This document shows, in pieces, positions 53,621 to 61,364 of a stretch of DNA of 64,000 nucleotides; within the stretch, counting starts at the first letter, position 1; the number at the start of each line of letters is the position of its first letter. The translations under genes and the position numbers were made by a program. Below the pieces are notes generated by a model, which was given only the letters and a program-made list of their open reading frames with translations, was not told where the DNA came from and did not search any database. The DNA comes from a bacterium (lineage in GTDB: Bacteria > Actinomycetota > Acidimicrobiia > Spongiisociales > Spongiisociaceae), in NCBI GenBank assembly GCA_028820935.1, contig JAPPHZ010000030.1, positions 62,001 through 126,000 of the forward strand. Reading direction: 5' to 3'.

Positions 53621-54864
53621 TCGTCGAAGTGCTGGCGGTCGGGACCGAGCTCCTGCTGGGCCAGACGGTCAACACCAACGCCGCCTACCTGGGGGAGCGT
53701 TTCGCGGAACTGGGTCTGGACGCCCATTACCAGGTGGTGGTGGGCGACAACCACGACCGCATGGTGGATGCCATCCGGACCGCTTTCTCACGGGCCGACG
53801 CCCTGATCATCACCGGCGGCCTAGGGCCTACCCAGGACGACATCACCCGGGACGCCATCTCCGAGGCGACCGGGCGCCGGATGCTGTTCAGCGAGGAGCA
53901 GGCCGCCCGACTGAGGTCCTTCTGGGATCACCTGGGCCGGCCGTTTCCCGAGAGCAACCTCTGCCAGGCCGAGTATCCGGAGGGTGGAGAACAGCTCCCC
54001 AATCCCCGTGGGACCGCTCCCGGCCTGTTCCTGGAGCACGACGGGGTGCTGTTGTTCGCCCTTCCGGGAGTTCCCGCCGAGTTGTACATGATGCTCGACG
54101 ACCATGTCCTGCCCCGGCTCCGCAAGGCCACCGGCGCCGGGGAGATCCTGGTGAGCCGGGTACTGCGCACCTGGGGTCTCGGAGAGTCGGCGGTGGCGGT
54201 GCTGCTCGATGACCTGTACCACGCCTCGTCCAACCCGTCGGTGGCTTTCCTCGCCTCGGCCGGTGAGGTGAAGGTACGCCTGTCGGCCAAGGCGGGGTCC
54301 GAGAAGGAGGCCGGGGAGCTCATCGGACCGCTCGAGCAGCAGGTGCGCCGGCGGCTGGGGGAGTCGGTCTTCGCTACCGACGAGGAGACGCTCGAAGAGA
54401 TCCTCCTCGACGAGTTGCGGGTGAGAGGATGGACCATCGGCACGGCCGAGTCGGTCACCTCCGGGATGGTGGCCGCCCGGCTGAGCCTCCTTCCGGGGGC
54501 ATCGGAGGTGTTCCGGGGAAGCGTCATCGCCTACGCCACCGATGTGAAGCGGGACATCCTGGGCGTGCCTCCGGAGATCATCGAAGCCCATGGGGTGATC
54601 GGGCCCGAGACCGCGGAGGCGATGGCGGAGGGAGCGTCCGCGGTCCTGGACGTCGACGTGGTGGTCGCCACCACCGGCGTGGCCGGTCCGGACTACCTGG
54701 GCCATCCACCGGGGACGGTTGCCGTGGCGGTGCGCACTCCTCTCGACACCCGATCGCAGCTCCTGCGGATGCCCGGAGACCGGGAGAGGGTCCGCGCCTA
54801 TGCAACCACCACGGTTCTCCAGCTGGCCCGGCTCGGCATCCTGGGCGAGTGGTGGGAGGAGTGA
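53617..54864 (+). CDS. cinA: CinA-family competence/damage-inducible protein
   Basis: 415 aa. The N-terminal MoCF/MoaB-like domain (IVEVLAVGTELLLGQTVNTNAAYL, ALIITGGLGPTQDD) and C-terminal CinA/PncC domain (IGTAESVTSGMVAARLSLLPGASEVFRGSVIAYA, and VVVATTGVAGPDYLGHPPGTVAVAV) are both complete. The PncC part deamidates NMN; the MoCF part is linked to ADP-ribose hydrolysis in some homologues. It overlaps rimO by four bases, and its TGA overlaps the thpR GTG. Confidence 0.94.
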   Translation: MIVEVLAVGTELLLGQTVNTNAAYLGERFAELGLDAHYQVVVGDNHDRMVDAIRTAFSRADALIITGGLGPTQDDITRDAISEATGRRMLFSEEQAARLRSFWDHLGRPFPESNLCQAEYPEGGEQLPNPRGTAPGLFLEHDGVLLFALPGVPAELYMMLDDHVLPRLRKATGAGEILVSRVLRTWGLGESAVAVLLDDLYHASSNPSVAFLASAGEVKVRLSAKAGSEKEAGELIGPLEQQVRRRLGESVFATDEETLEEILLDELRVRGWTIGTAESVTSGMVAARLSLLPGASEVFRGSVIAYATDVKRDILGVPPEIIEAHGVIGPETAEAMAEGASAVLDVDVVVATTGVAGPDYLGHPPGTVAVAVRTPLDTRSQLLRMPGDRERVRAYATTTVLQLARLGILGEWWEE

Positions 54865-55406
54865 GCGCCGGATCCCCGGTGCGCTGCTTCGTGGCGCTGT
54901 CCATCCCTTCGGAGATCCGCCTCGCCGTGCGGGATTGGCGTGACACTCTGAACCTGCCCGGCCGGCCGGTGCAGCCGGAGAAGTTCCACGTGACCTTGCG
55001 GTTCGTGGGGCGGGCCGACCAGGTCGGGAAGGAGCGGATCATGGCGGCGCTTGACGCCGCCGATCTCGGCCCGGCCTTCCCGTACCGGATCGGCGGGTTC
55101 GGGGTCTTTCCGAGGCCGCGCAAGGCGACGGTGGCGTGGGCCGGGCTGGAGCGCGACGAGGGCAGGCTGTCCGTGCTGGCCTCGGTGGTCGATGAGGCGG
55201 TGGCGTCGGCCGGTTTCGGTCACGAGGAACGTCCCTTTCGGGCTCATCTCACCCTGGCGAGGATCCGGCCCCCCGCAGACCTCCGTGCGGTTGTCGCCGC
55301 TCCTGCCGGGATTCCCGCCCGCGCCGGCGAGGTGGTGTTCTACCTGAGCCGCACCGAGGGTCCCCGCACCACCTACCACCCGTTGGAGAGGTTCTCGCTG
55401 GCCTGA
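54861..55406 (+). CDS. thpR: RNA 2',3'-cyclic phosphodiesterase (2H family)
   Basis: 181 aa. Two HxT motifs of the 2H phosphoesterase fold are intact: HVTLRFVG (about 45-52) and HLTLARI (about 132-138). CFVALSIP starts the fold. Older name 2'-5' RNA ligase. GTG 54861 overlaps the cinA stop and is preceded by GGGAGGAG. A longer reading in the same frame upstream is inside cinA and not coding. The recA regulatory region begins after its stop. Confidence 0.92.
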   Translation: MSAGSPVRCFVALSIPSEIRLAVRDWRDTLNLPGRPVQPEKFHVTLRFVGRADQVGKERIMAALDAADLGPAFPYRIGGFGVFPRPRKATVAWAGLERDEGRLSVLASVVDEAVASAGFGHEERPFRAHLTLARIRPPADLRAVVAAPAGIPARAGEVVFYLSRTEGPRTTYHPLERFSLA

Positions 55407-55459
55407 GCCGGGGTGGTTGGCCGGAAATGCCGGCCTTCCGCTTGCTCACCGTGTAGGAT

Positions 55460-55475
55460 ACGAACATGTGTTCGT
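55460..55475 (+). promoter_or_regulatory. LexA (SOS) box upstream of recA
   Basis: ACGAACATGTGTTCGT: two perfect 7-base arms around a TG centre, matching the actinobacterial/Gram-positive LexA consensus CGAACnnnnGTTCG. TAGGAT (55454-55459) directly abuts it and may be the -10 it represses. It is 228 bases before the recA ATG. Confidence 0.85.
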
Positions 55476-55586
55476 GTCATCCCGGAAGTGCGGTGGTCTG
55501 TCTGTGGAAGATCCACTAACCTTGGCTGTGGATAACACGACTGTAGTTCGGCAGGTGTAATTGGTGTATATCGGGTCGGAATTCCG

Positions 55587-55614
55587 GGTCCTGCCCGGCC
55601 GAAGCGGGAGGACC
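55587..55614 (+). other. Hairpin in the recA 5' leader
   Basis: GGTCCT(g)CCCG pairs with CGGGAGGACC around a seven-base loop (one bulged G). It lies between the LexA-controlled region and the second promoter candidate, so it is only in transcripts that begin upstream. Confidence 0.4.
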
Positions 55615-55622
55615 GGCGGTTT

Positions 55623-55645
55623 CTGTCACAGCCTCTCCTTACCTT
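55623..55645 (+). promoter_or_regulatory. CTGTCACAG-N8-TACCTT damage-type promoter of recA
   Basis: CTGTCACAG (55623-55631), eight bases, TACCTT (55640-55645). It agrees in core (TGTCA) and exact spacing with the RecA-NDp consensus TTGTCRGTG-N8-TAnnnT, recognised by PafBC in mycobacteria. Transcription would start about 50 bases before the recA ATG. Confidence 0.6.
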
Positions 55646-55703
55646 TGGTCTTGGTACAGGCCCGGCACGAACCCGTCGGCTCGATGACACGAAGGAGTAA
55701 CCG

Positions 55704-56741
55704 ATGAAGAACAAGGAACGGACGCAGGCTCTGGACTCGGCCATGTCGCAGATCGAGCGGCAGTTCGGCAAGGGATCCATCATGCGACTCGGTTCGACCG
55801 CCCACCAGAAGATCGCCCATATCTCCACCGGGGCGCTGTCCCTCGACCTGGCCCTGGGGATCGGGGGAGTACCCAGGGGCCGTATCGTCGAGGTGTACGG
55901 TCCCGAATCGAGCGGGAAGACCACCCTCGCCCTGCATATCGTGGCCGAGGCCCAGCGCAACGGAGGGCTGGCCGCCTTCGTGGACGCCGAGCATGCCCTT
56001 GACCCCGTCTATGCGAAGGCGGTCGGCGTGGATATCGACGAGCTCCTGATCTCCCAGCCCGACACAGGCGAGCAGGCCCTGGAAATCGCCGATACGCTGA
56101 TCCGCTCCGGCGCTCTCGATGTGTTGGTGATCGACTCGGTGGCCGCGCTGGTGCCCAGGGCCGAGATCGAGGGGGAGATGGGCGACACCCATGTGGGCCT
56201 CCAGGCCCGGCTGATGTCCCAGGCCCTGCGCAAGCTGACCGCCAACGTCAACCGATCGATGACCACCGCCGTCTTCATCAACCAGCTCCGCGAGAAGATC
56301 GGAGTGATGTTCGGCTCCCCGGAGGTCACGCCCGGTGGCCGGGCCCTGAAGTTCTATTCGAGCGTGCGCCTGGACATCCGTCGCATCGAAGCGATCAAGG
56401 ACGGTAGGGAACAGATCGGCAACCGGACGCGGGTGAAGGTGGTCAAGAACAAGCTGGCGCCTCCTTTCCGCATGGCCGAGTTCGACATCATGTTCGGGCA
56501 GGGCATCTCCCGCGAGGGCAGCCTTCTCGACGTGGCGGTGACCGTCGGGATCGTCAGGAAGAGCGGCGCCTGGTACACGTTCGAGGGTGACCAGCTGGGA
56601 CAAGGCCGCGAGAAGGCGAAGAGGTTCTTGCGTGAGAATCCCGACCTGGCGATGGTGCTCGAGGCGAAGGTCCTGGCAGCGGTCGGGATCACAGACCCCG
56701 AGGAAGCCGGGACGGAAGCTGTCGAAGTCGGGTCCGATTAG
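55704..56741 (+). CDS. recA: Recombinase RecA
   Basis: 345 aa. Forms filaments on ssDNA, drives strand exchange and triggers LexA self-cleavage. Walker [10 protein letters not shown] (66-74), [11 protein letters not shown] (Walker B), and the L1/L2 loops ([20 protein letters not shown], and [21 protein letters not shown]) are intact, and no intein is present. ATG 55704 with GAAGGAG upstream. Upstream control elements are an SOS box and a second damage-type promoter, the two-promoter plan known from M. tuberculosis. A strong hairpin follows the gene. recX, usually next, is not seen. Confidence 0.98.
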   Translation: MKNKERTQALDSAMSQIERQFGKGSIMRLGSTAHQKIAHISTGALSLDLALGIGGVPRGRIVEVYGPESSGKTTLALHIVAEAQRNGGLAAFVDAEHALDPVYAKAVGVDIDELLISQPDTGEQALEIADTLIRSGALDVLVIDSVAALVPRAEIEGEMGDTHVGLQARLMSQALRKLTANVNRSMTTAVFINQLREKIGVMFGSPEVTPGGRALKFYSSVRLDIRRIEAIKDGREQIGNRTRVKVVKNKLAPPFRMAEFDIMFGQGISREGSLLDVAVTVGIVRKSGAWYTFEGDQLGQGREKAKRFLRENPDLAMVLEAKVLAAVGITDPEEAGTEAVEVGSD

Positions 56742-56782
56742 TGGTCTACGAAGTCCACGATCTTCGTTAGCCTTCCTGATCA

Positions 56783-56819
56783 GCACGGGCTCACTTCGGA
56801 ACCCATGGTGAGCCCGTGC
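56783..56819 (+). terminator. Hairpin terminator after recA
   Basis: GCACGGGCTCAC and GTGAGCCCGTGC form a perfect 12-bp stem with a 13-base loop, 42 bases after the recA stop. No U-tract follows, as is common in high-GC actinobacteria. Confidence 0.7.
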
Positions 56820-56853
56820 CGCGTAACTCCGAGTGCCCGGAAAGGGGCCAGTC

Positions 56854-57879
56854 GTGACCAACCGCCGTCGAGACCGATCAGGATCCGGGCCTCCTCGCCG
56901 TTCCTCACGTCCTAGCGGGCCCGGCCGGCAAGGGAGCAAGGGGAAACGCCGCGGTCCGGGACCAGGCGGGCGATCCGGGCGTCCGGGAAGCTCGTCCTCC
57001 CGGCGTAGGGGCGGGCCGGGTCCCAAGCGGGGATCAAAGCCGGTGCCGGGTCGAGGGTCCAAGTCCGGGCGGGCTTCTGCGCCCCGGTCGAAGGGTCCGA
57101 GATCCGCTCGCTCCGGATCAGGTTCCCGCTCCCGGAGCGAACGTAATCCGGCGGGGCGCCCCGGCCGGTCGGAGCGGGACACAGGCGGGCGGCGGCCGGA
57201 TCGCAAGCCCCCCCACGCCGGAGTGGGCGTTCGTAACCTGCCGCGTTGGATGCGAGATGAGATCCACCGGGCCACCCGGAAGGATCGCCGGGATGCCGCT
57301 CTGCTGCTGCTATCGGAAGCGGTCGACTCCTACGGGAACGAGGCATTCCCGGCCGCACGCCGCAAGCTGATGGAGGCCAAGCAGCTCAGCCCGCGGTCAT
57401 CCACGATCCGCGAGTTGCTCGGGCTCAGCTCCTACCGGTGCGAGGAGTGGGACGAGGCCCTGGCCGAGTTGCGCGCCTACCGGAGACTGACCGGGGACAC
57501 CACCCACATGCCGGTCGAGATGGATTCTCTCCGCGCATTGGAGCGCGACCGCGATGTCGAAGTGACGTGGGGCCGCTTCGTGGAACTCGGCGGCAACCGT
57601 CCCACCGAGGCCGAGGCGAGGGTCGTCTACGCCTCGTACCTGCTCGACACGGGGAGGGCCGCCGAGGCGTGGACGATCACCGGACCGGATCGCCTTTCCA
57701 GAGATGCCCAACCGTACGAGAGGCGGTGCTGGTTCGTGGCTGCCCGGGCCGCCTTGGCGATGGGGGAGACGGACCCGGCCGCCCAGTTGACCGAGGCGAT
57801 CCGCCGGGCGGATCCGGAGATGCCCGGACTAGAGGAGTTGATCCGGCAGGTGGAGGAAGCCAGGTCGGGACGGAGCTAG
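56854..57879 (+). CDS. Protein with a long basic Arg/Gly/Ser/Pro tail and a TPR-like domain
   Basis: 341 aa from GTG 56854, chosen because AAAGGGG (56840-56846) is seven bases upstream. Residues 1-~125 are almost only R, G, S, P and K, with no hydrophobic core, and are probably disordered and nucleic-acid binding. Residues ~126-341 are helical with TPR-like repeats (DAALLLLSEAVDSYGNEAFPAARRKLMEAKQLSPRSSTIRELLGLSSYRCEEWDEALAELRAYRRL in order, split here only as a region at ~138-205). It sits where recX is found in many actinobacteria but has no resemblance to RecX. Function unknown. Confidence 0.75.
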   Translation: MTNRRRDRSGSGPPRRSSRPSGPGRQGSKGKRRGPGPGGRSGRPGSSSSRRRGGPGPKRGSKPVPGRGSKSGRASAPRSKGPRSARSGSGSRSRSERNPAGRPGRSERDTGGRRPDRKPPHAGVGVRNLPRWMRDEIHRATRKDRRDAALLLLSEAVDSYGNEAFPAARRKLMEAKQLSPRSSTIRELLGLSSYRCEEWDEALAELRAYRRLTGDTTHMPVEMDSLRALERDRDVEVTWGRFVELGGNRPTEAEARVVYASYLLDTGRAAEAWTITGPDRLSRDAQPYERRCWFVAARAALAMGETDPAAQLTEAIRRADPEMPGLEELIRQVEEARSGRS

Positions 57880-57926
57880 CCCGGATCACCTATCTGTACC
57901 GCTGATTTAGTTAGTCATACGTATTC

Positions 57927-57949
57927 CTGTCACACCCACCCCATACATT
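57927..57949 (+). promoter_or_regulatory. CTGTCACAC-N8-TACATT damage-type promoter of ssb
   Basis: CTGTCACAC (57927-57935), eight bases, TACATT (57944-57949), 44 bases before the ssb ATG. The following CTATCGC is also shared with the copy at 61392. Same spacing as the recA motif. Confidence 0.6.
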
Positions 57950-57993
57950 GCTCTACCTATCGCACTTCTCCCTGAGGCGAAGGAGCCAAACTC

Positions 57994-58350
57994 ATGGTCA
58001 AGAGCAACAATCCAGCCAAGCCCGAGGACACGCAGCGGCACGACCGCAACGAGGTTGTCCTGAGAGGCGTGCTGACCACCGCACCGGAGCATCGGGTCTT
58101 CGGATCTGGGGCGTCACTGGCCCGCCTGCTGGTGACGATCCGCCTGTCCGCTCCGAGAACCAGGACCGACGTCATCCCGGTAACGGTCTGGGAACCCGAT
58201 GCGGCGGTCATCGAGGCCGAGCGCGGCACTCCCGTCGACGTGGTCGGGCAGGTGCATCGACGCTTCTGGACCGACGCGGAGGGCCGGCACAGCCGGGTCG
58301 AGGTGGTAGCGACCGAGGTCGTGCTCGGCGAGATCAGGTCGACCGCCTGA
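57994..58350 (+). CDS. ssb: Single-stranded-DNA-binding protein (short OB-fold form)
   Basis: 118 aa. One OB fold: NEVVLRGVLTTAPEHRVFGSGASLARLLVTIRL, then DVIPVTVWEPDAAVIEAERGTPVDVVGQVHRRFWTDAEGRHSRVEVVATEV, which match SSB strands as regions at ~19-50 and ~58-110. It lacks the acidic DDDIPF-like C-terminal tail of the main replicative SSB, so it may be an auxiliary or damage-linked paralogue. ATG with GAAGGAG upstream. Preceded by the CTGTCACAC promoter candidate. Confidence 0.82.
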   Translation: MVKSNNPAKPEDTQRHDRNEVVLRGVLTTAPEHRVFGSGASLARLLVTIRLSAPRTRTDVIPVTVWEPDAAVIEAERGTPVDVVGQVHRRFWTDAEGRHSRVEVVATEVVLGEIRSTA

Positions 58351-58373
58351 GTCAGGCGCCTGCAACGCAGGCG
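58344..58373 (+). terminator. Overlapping hairpins after ssb
   Basis: CGCCTGC-AAC-GCAGGCG (58357-58373) is a perfect 7-bp stem-loop. A second, mutually exclusive stem CGCCTGA-G-TCAGGCG (58344-58358) overlaps the ssb stop. No U-tract. Confidence 0.45.
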
Positions 58374-58456
58374 GAGGGACCGCACACGCAACGGCCACCA
58401 GGGACAGCGGCGGTATCGATTGCGGGCTATGCACTCCGGAACGGGATAATGGAAAT

Positions 58457-59227
58457 GTGCGGATTGCAGTTCGTCCCCGATGGATTGTCTTCTCGGTCCT
58501 GGTGGTCGTGGTGGCGGTCGCCTGCGTATTCCTGGGGTTCTGGCAGCTGAGCCGTCTGGAGGAGCGGCGGGCGTCCAACGCCGTCCTGATCGCCAGGTTG
58601 GCCCGCGAGCCGATCCCGCTCGAGGACCTGAGAGCCGGACTCCGGCCGGAGCAGGGGATAGAGGTCGACCCGGCCGACTACGAGCACACGAGAGTGACTG
58701 CCACGGGAAGGCTGACCGACCGGGGCCGGGTGCTGGTCCGTTCCCAGGTCGTCAGGGGGCAGGCCGGGGTGCACGGTGTCTATGCGATGGAGTTGGACGA
58801 CGGGGCCGCCGTCCTGGTGAACGTCGGCTGGTTCCCCATCGGCTCCGAGATCGGCCCGATTGCGGATGCTTACGGCGAGTCGGGGCAGATCGAGTTGACC
58901 GGCCTGGTCCGGGCCGACCAGGAGAGACCCGCGCTGGGCCGGGCAGAGCCCCCCGGACTGCTCGACACCGTGGCCCGGATCGACATCGACCGGATACAGC
59001 AGCAGGTGGAGTCGACGCTGCTGCCGTTCTGGATACAGCTGGTCGAGCCGGACGATGCGGACCGCCTTCCCATCCCCGTCCCTCTACCCGAGGCCGGCGA
59101 AGGATCCCACCTGTCCTACGCCGTGCAGTGGTTCTCGTTCGGCGCCGTCGCCGTCATCGGCTACGTGGCCCTGATGCGTAGAGAGCTCAGGCCGGGCCGC
59201 CGGCGGAAGGCTCGGGCAGGGGATTAG
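58457..59227 (+). CDS. SURF1-family cytochrome c oxidase assembly protein
   Basis: 256 aa. TM1 at ~9-28 is followed by the family motif LGFWQLSRLEERRASN, and a second TM lies at ~222-240 (SYAVQWFSFGAVAVIGY). Between them is the extracytoplasmic SURF1 domain with VRGQAGVHGVYAMELDDGAAVLVNVGWFP. It helps haem a3 insertion or assembly of aa3-type oxidases. GTG start; GATAAT (58445-58450) ends six bases before it and no ribosome site is present, suggesting a leaderless mRNA. The last 41 bases overlap the convergent YbaK-like gene. Confidence 0.88.
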   Translation: MRIAVRPRWIVFSVLVVVVAVACVFLGFWQLSRLEERRASNAVLIARLAREPIPLEDLRAGLRPEQGIEVDPADYEHTRVTATGRLTDRGRVLVRSQVVRGQAGVHGVYAMELDDGAAVLVNVGWFPIGSEIGPIADAYGESGQIELTGLVRADQERPALGRAEPPGLLDTVARIDIDRIQQQVESTLLPFWIQLVEPDDADRLPIPVPLPEAGEGSHLSYAVQWFSFGAVAVIGYVALMRRELRPGRRRKARAGD

Positions 59228-59705
59228 CCAGGTCCTCGATGACGCTGACCGACGGCATCCGGACGAACACCTCCGGGTTGACGGAGATCTTGGTGGAGCG
59301 GTTTCCCCCGCCCACGATTATCTCGTCCAGCGACATGATCCGGGCGTCCACATAGACCGGAAGGTCATCCGGAAGCCCGAAGGGGGTCACCCCGCCGATC
59401 TCCATGCCGGTCAGGTCCATCGTCAACTCGGCCGGGGCGAAGGACAGCTTCCGGACCCCGAGGAGGCCACGGACGCGCCGGTTCACGTCGAGTCGGGTGG
59501 TGGCGGTTGCCAGGCAGACAGCGTTGTGCCCCAACGGACGCTTCGAAGCCACCACGATGGCGTTGGCCGATTGCTCCGGGGAGTAGCCGTACCGGGCGCA
59601 GAAGTCCGCCGTGTGGGTGAACGCCGGGTCGATGTCGATGACCGTGAAGTCGGCTCGGAGGGCCGCCAGGGTGTCCTGCACCCGATGAGCGATGTCGTTA
59701 CTCAT
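59187..59705 (-). CDS. YbaK/ProX-type aminoacyl-tRNA deacylase
   Basis: 172 aa. It has the YbaK/EbsC fold: SANAIVVASKRPLGHNAVCLATATTRLDVNR (about 47-77), with the conserved Lys in VRKLSFAP, and GMEIGGVTPFGLPDDLPVYVD (about 101-121), with the GG(V/I)xP motif. These enzymes remove mischarged amino acids (Ala or Cys from tRNA-Pro) in trans. ATG 59705 is chosen by homology; the frame is open upstream without coding features. The end overlaps SURF1 by 41 bases, tail to tail. Confidence 0.88.
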   Translation of the reverse strand: MSNDIAHRVQDTLAALRADFTVIDIDPAFTHTADFCARYGYSPEQSANAIVVASKRPLGHNAVCLATATTRLDVNRRVRGLLGVRKLSFAPAELTMDLTGMEIGGVTPFGLPDDLPVYVDARIMSLDEIIVGGGNRSTKISVNPEVFVRMPSVSVIEDLANPLPEPSAGGPA

Positions 59706-59780
59706 GATCCGGCTGCATGGTGGCAGGTGTGACGGCCCGAGCCAACCGTACCCCGTCCGAGACGTGCGATACTCAGACCC

Positions 59781-59984
59781 ATGGCAATCGATCCGCTGCT
59801 GTTGGACATCCTGGTGTGCCCTCTCAGCAAGGCATCTCTCAAGGAGATAGACGGCGCTCTTGTCTCGACCGATCCGGAGACCAGGATGCGCTACCGGATC
59901 GAGGGCACCATTCCGGTCATGTTGGTGGAGGAGGGCGAACGGATGCCCGTGGACCAGTGGAAGGAAGCGATGGCGCGTGGCTGA
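59781..59984 (+). CDS. Trm112/YcaR-family small protein
   Basis: 67 aa. DPLLLDILVCPLSKASLKEIDG, then RYRIEGTIPVMLVEEGERM match the YcaR/UPF0434 (Trm112p-like) fold, here with only one Cys (Cys13), so zinc binding is unlikely. Eukaryotic Trm112 activates methyltransferases; the bacterial role is unclear. GATACT ends seven bases before the ATG and no ribosome site is seen. Its end overlaps the HIT gene by eight bases. Confidence 0.85.
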   Translation: MAIDPLLLDILVCPLSKASLKEIDGALVSTDPETRMRYRIEGTIPVMLVEEGERMPVDQWKEAMARG

Positions 59985-60333
59985 GCAGCACAACGACACG
60001 GTATTCGGAATGATCCTGAGGGGAGAGATTCCTGCCGACATCGTCTACGAGGACGAGCTTGCCGTCGCCTTCCGAGACATAGCTCCCCAGGCGCCGGTCC
60101 ATGTACTGGTCATCCCACGCCGGCACGTTCAAAGCCTCGCCCACGCCGCAGCGGACGATCAGGCTCTCGTCGGCCATCTCCTGAGCGTGTGCGCGGCCGT
60201 TGCGGAACAGGAGGGCGTGGCCGAGTCGGGCTACCGAGTGGTGACCAATATCGGCGAGGAAGGGGGACAGTCGGTCGATCATCTCCACTTCCACGTCCTG
60301 GGTGGCCGACGGCTGAGTTGGCCCCCCGGCTGA
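59977..60333 (+). CDS. HIT-family nucleotide hydrolase (HINT-like)
   Basis: 118 aa. The histidine triad is HLHFHVLGG near residue 99, and DTVFGMILRGEIPADIVYEDELAVAFRDIAPQAPVHVLVIPRRH covers the N-terminal half (about 6-49). HINT enzymes hydrolyse AMP-lysine and related phosphoramidates. GTG 59977 overlaps the YcaR-like gene; AAGGAAG is ten bases upstream. Its end overlaps the next gene. Full family length. Confidence 0.93.
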   Translation: MAEQHNDTVFGMILRGEIPADIVYEDELAVAFRDIAPQAPVHVLVIPRRHVQSLAHAAADDQALVGHLLSVCAAVAEQEGVAESGYRVVTNIGEEGGQSVDHLHFHVLGGRRLSWPPG

Positions 60334-61355
60334 CCCGGCGCCCGGCCGGTGGCCTCCTCATGGCGCTGGCGGTCCTCCTCACGCTGGCCGGGTCAGGCTG
60401 CTCGGCAGGGAGTGGGGATCGTGTTGTCGAGGTGGGCTTCTACGCCTTCTTCGAGCCGGTCAGCTCGTCGGCGGACGCCGATCCCGCCTCGCCCGACTTC
60501 AACGTTCACGTCGGCTACGAAGCCGACCTTCTGACCGCTGTCGAGGCGATCGAGGGTTATGGCCTCCGGTTCAACCGGACCGCCATCCCCCAATGGACCG
60601 ACATCTGGCTGAGGGCGGCCGGCGCCGAGTTCGATCTTGCCGGCGGGGGCATCACCATCCTCGAGGCTCGCACCCGTGACAAGTCCGGCAAGGCGGTCGT
60701 GGCGTTCACCGACGGCCACATCGATTTCACCCAGTCACTCCTGGTTCGCGCCGAAGACGCCCGCCGTTTGCCCGATCACGAGGCGCTCCTACCCACGGAT
60801 GTCGTGGGAGTCCTCCCCAATACGACCGGGGAGGCCAGGTTGCTCCAGCTTCTGGGGGTGGCCGACGAGGACGGAGGCCTGGCGGCCGGTACCCGCATCG
60901 AGACGCCATCCGGTTGGGTAACGGTCGAGACGGACCGTTACCTCGCCATCAGCGCCGCCCGTGCCTCACCGGAGTTGGCGGCCCGCAAGCGCCTCATCGC
61001 GGCCGATCCCGACCGGCCGCAGATTCTCTACCTGGGGGAAGAGCCCGGCGCGGAGGTCGGGGAGCCGGAGCTCCTGGCCGCATTGGCCGACGGCACGATC
61101 GACGCCATAGCCCGAGGTACCGTGGGCAACACGCTCGCGGCGGCCTCTTCGGATGATGCCTTCGTGGTGACCGCCCTCGACTCCCGCCCGGAACGAGGGG
61201 GATTCGTGGTCGACATAGGCGACACCCGGCTGTTGCAACAGATCAACGTGGCCATCGCCTGGCTGACCGACGGGGGTCGGATCGGACTGGCCGAGTGGCT
61301 GGCCGATCCTCTGGTCTTCCTCGAGCGGGCCGCCCGCTGGGATGATCGGTCCTGA
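60318..61355 (+). CDS. Family 3 extracellular solute-binding lipoprotein
   Basis: About 345 aa from TTG 60318, which provides a basic n-region (PRLTRRPAGG) before the hydrophobic core; ATG 60360 would lack it. A lipoprotein Cys follows in LTLAGSGC. The mature part matches SBP_bac_3 (amino-acid-binding or cyclohexadienyl-dehydratase-like): VGYEADLLTAVEAI, DLAGGGITILEART and FTDGHIDFTQSLLVR. No permease or ATPase gene is adjacent, so a transport partner would have to be elsewhere, or the protein could be a secreted enzyme or sensor. Overlaps the HIT gene by 16 bases. Confidence 0.82.
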   Translation: MAPRLTRRPAGGLLMALAVLLTLAGSGCSAGSGDRVVEVGFYAFFEPVSSSADADPASPDFNVHVGYEADLLTAVEAIEGYGLRFNRTAIPQWTDIWLRAAGAEFDLAGGGITILEARTRDKSGKAVVAFTDGHIDFTQSLLVRAEDARRLPDHEALLPTDVVGVLPNTTGEARLLQLLGVADEDGGLAAGTRIETPSGWVTVETDRYLAISAARASPELAARKRLIAADPDRPQILYLGEEPGAEVGEPELLAALADGTIDAIARGTVGNTLAAASSDDAFVVTALDSRPERGGFVVDIGDTRLLQQINVAIAWLTDGGRIGLAEWLADPLVFLERAARWDDRS

Positions 61356-61364
61356 GGACAGATC

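Noticed and set aside
55476-55703. Riboswitch or small gene in the recA leader
   Set aside because: Only one modest hairpin and a promoter motif are seen; no conserved riboswitch core or open frame with a start.
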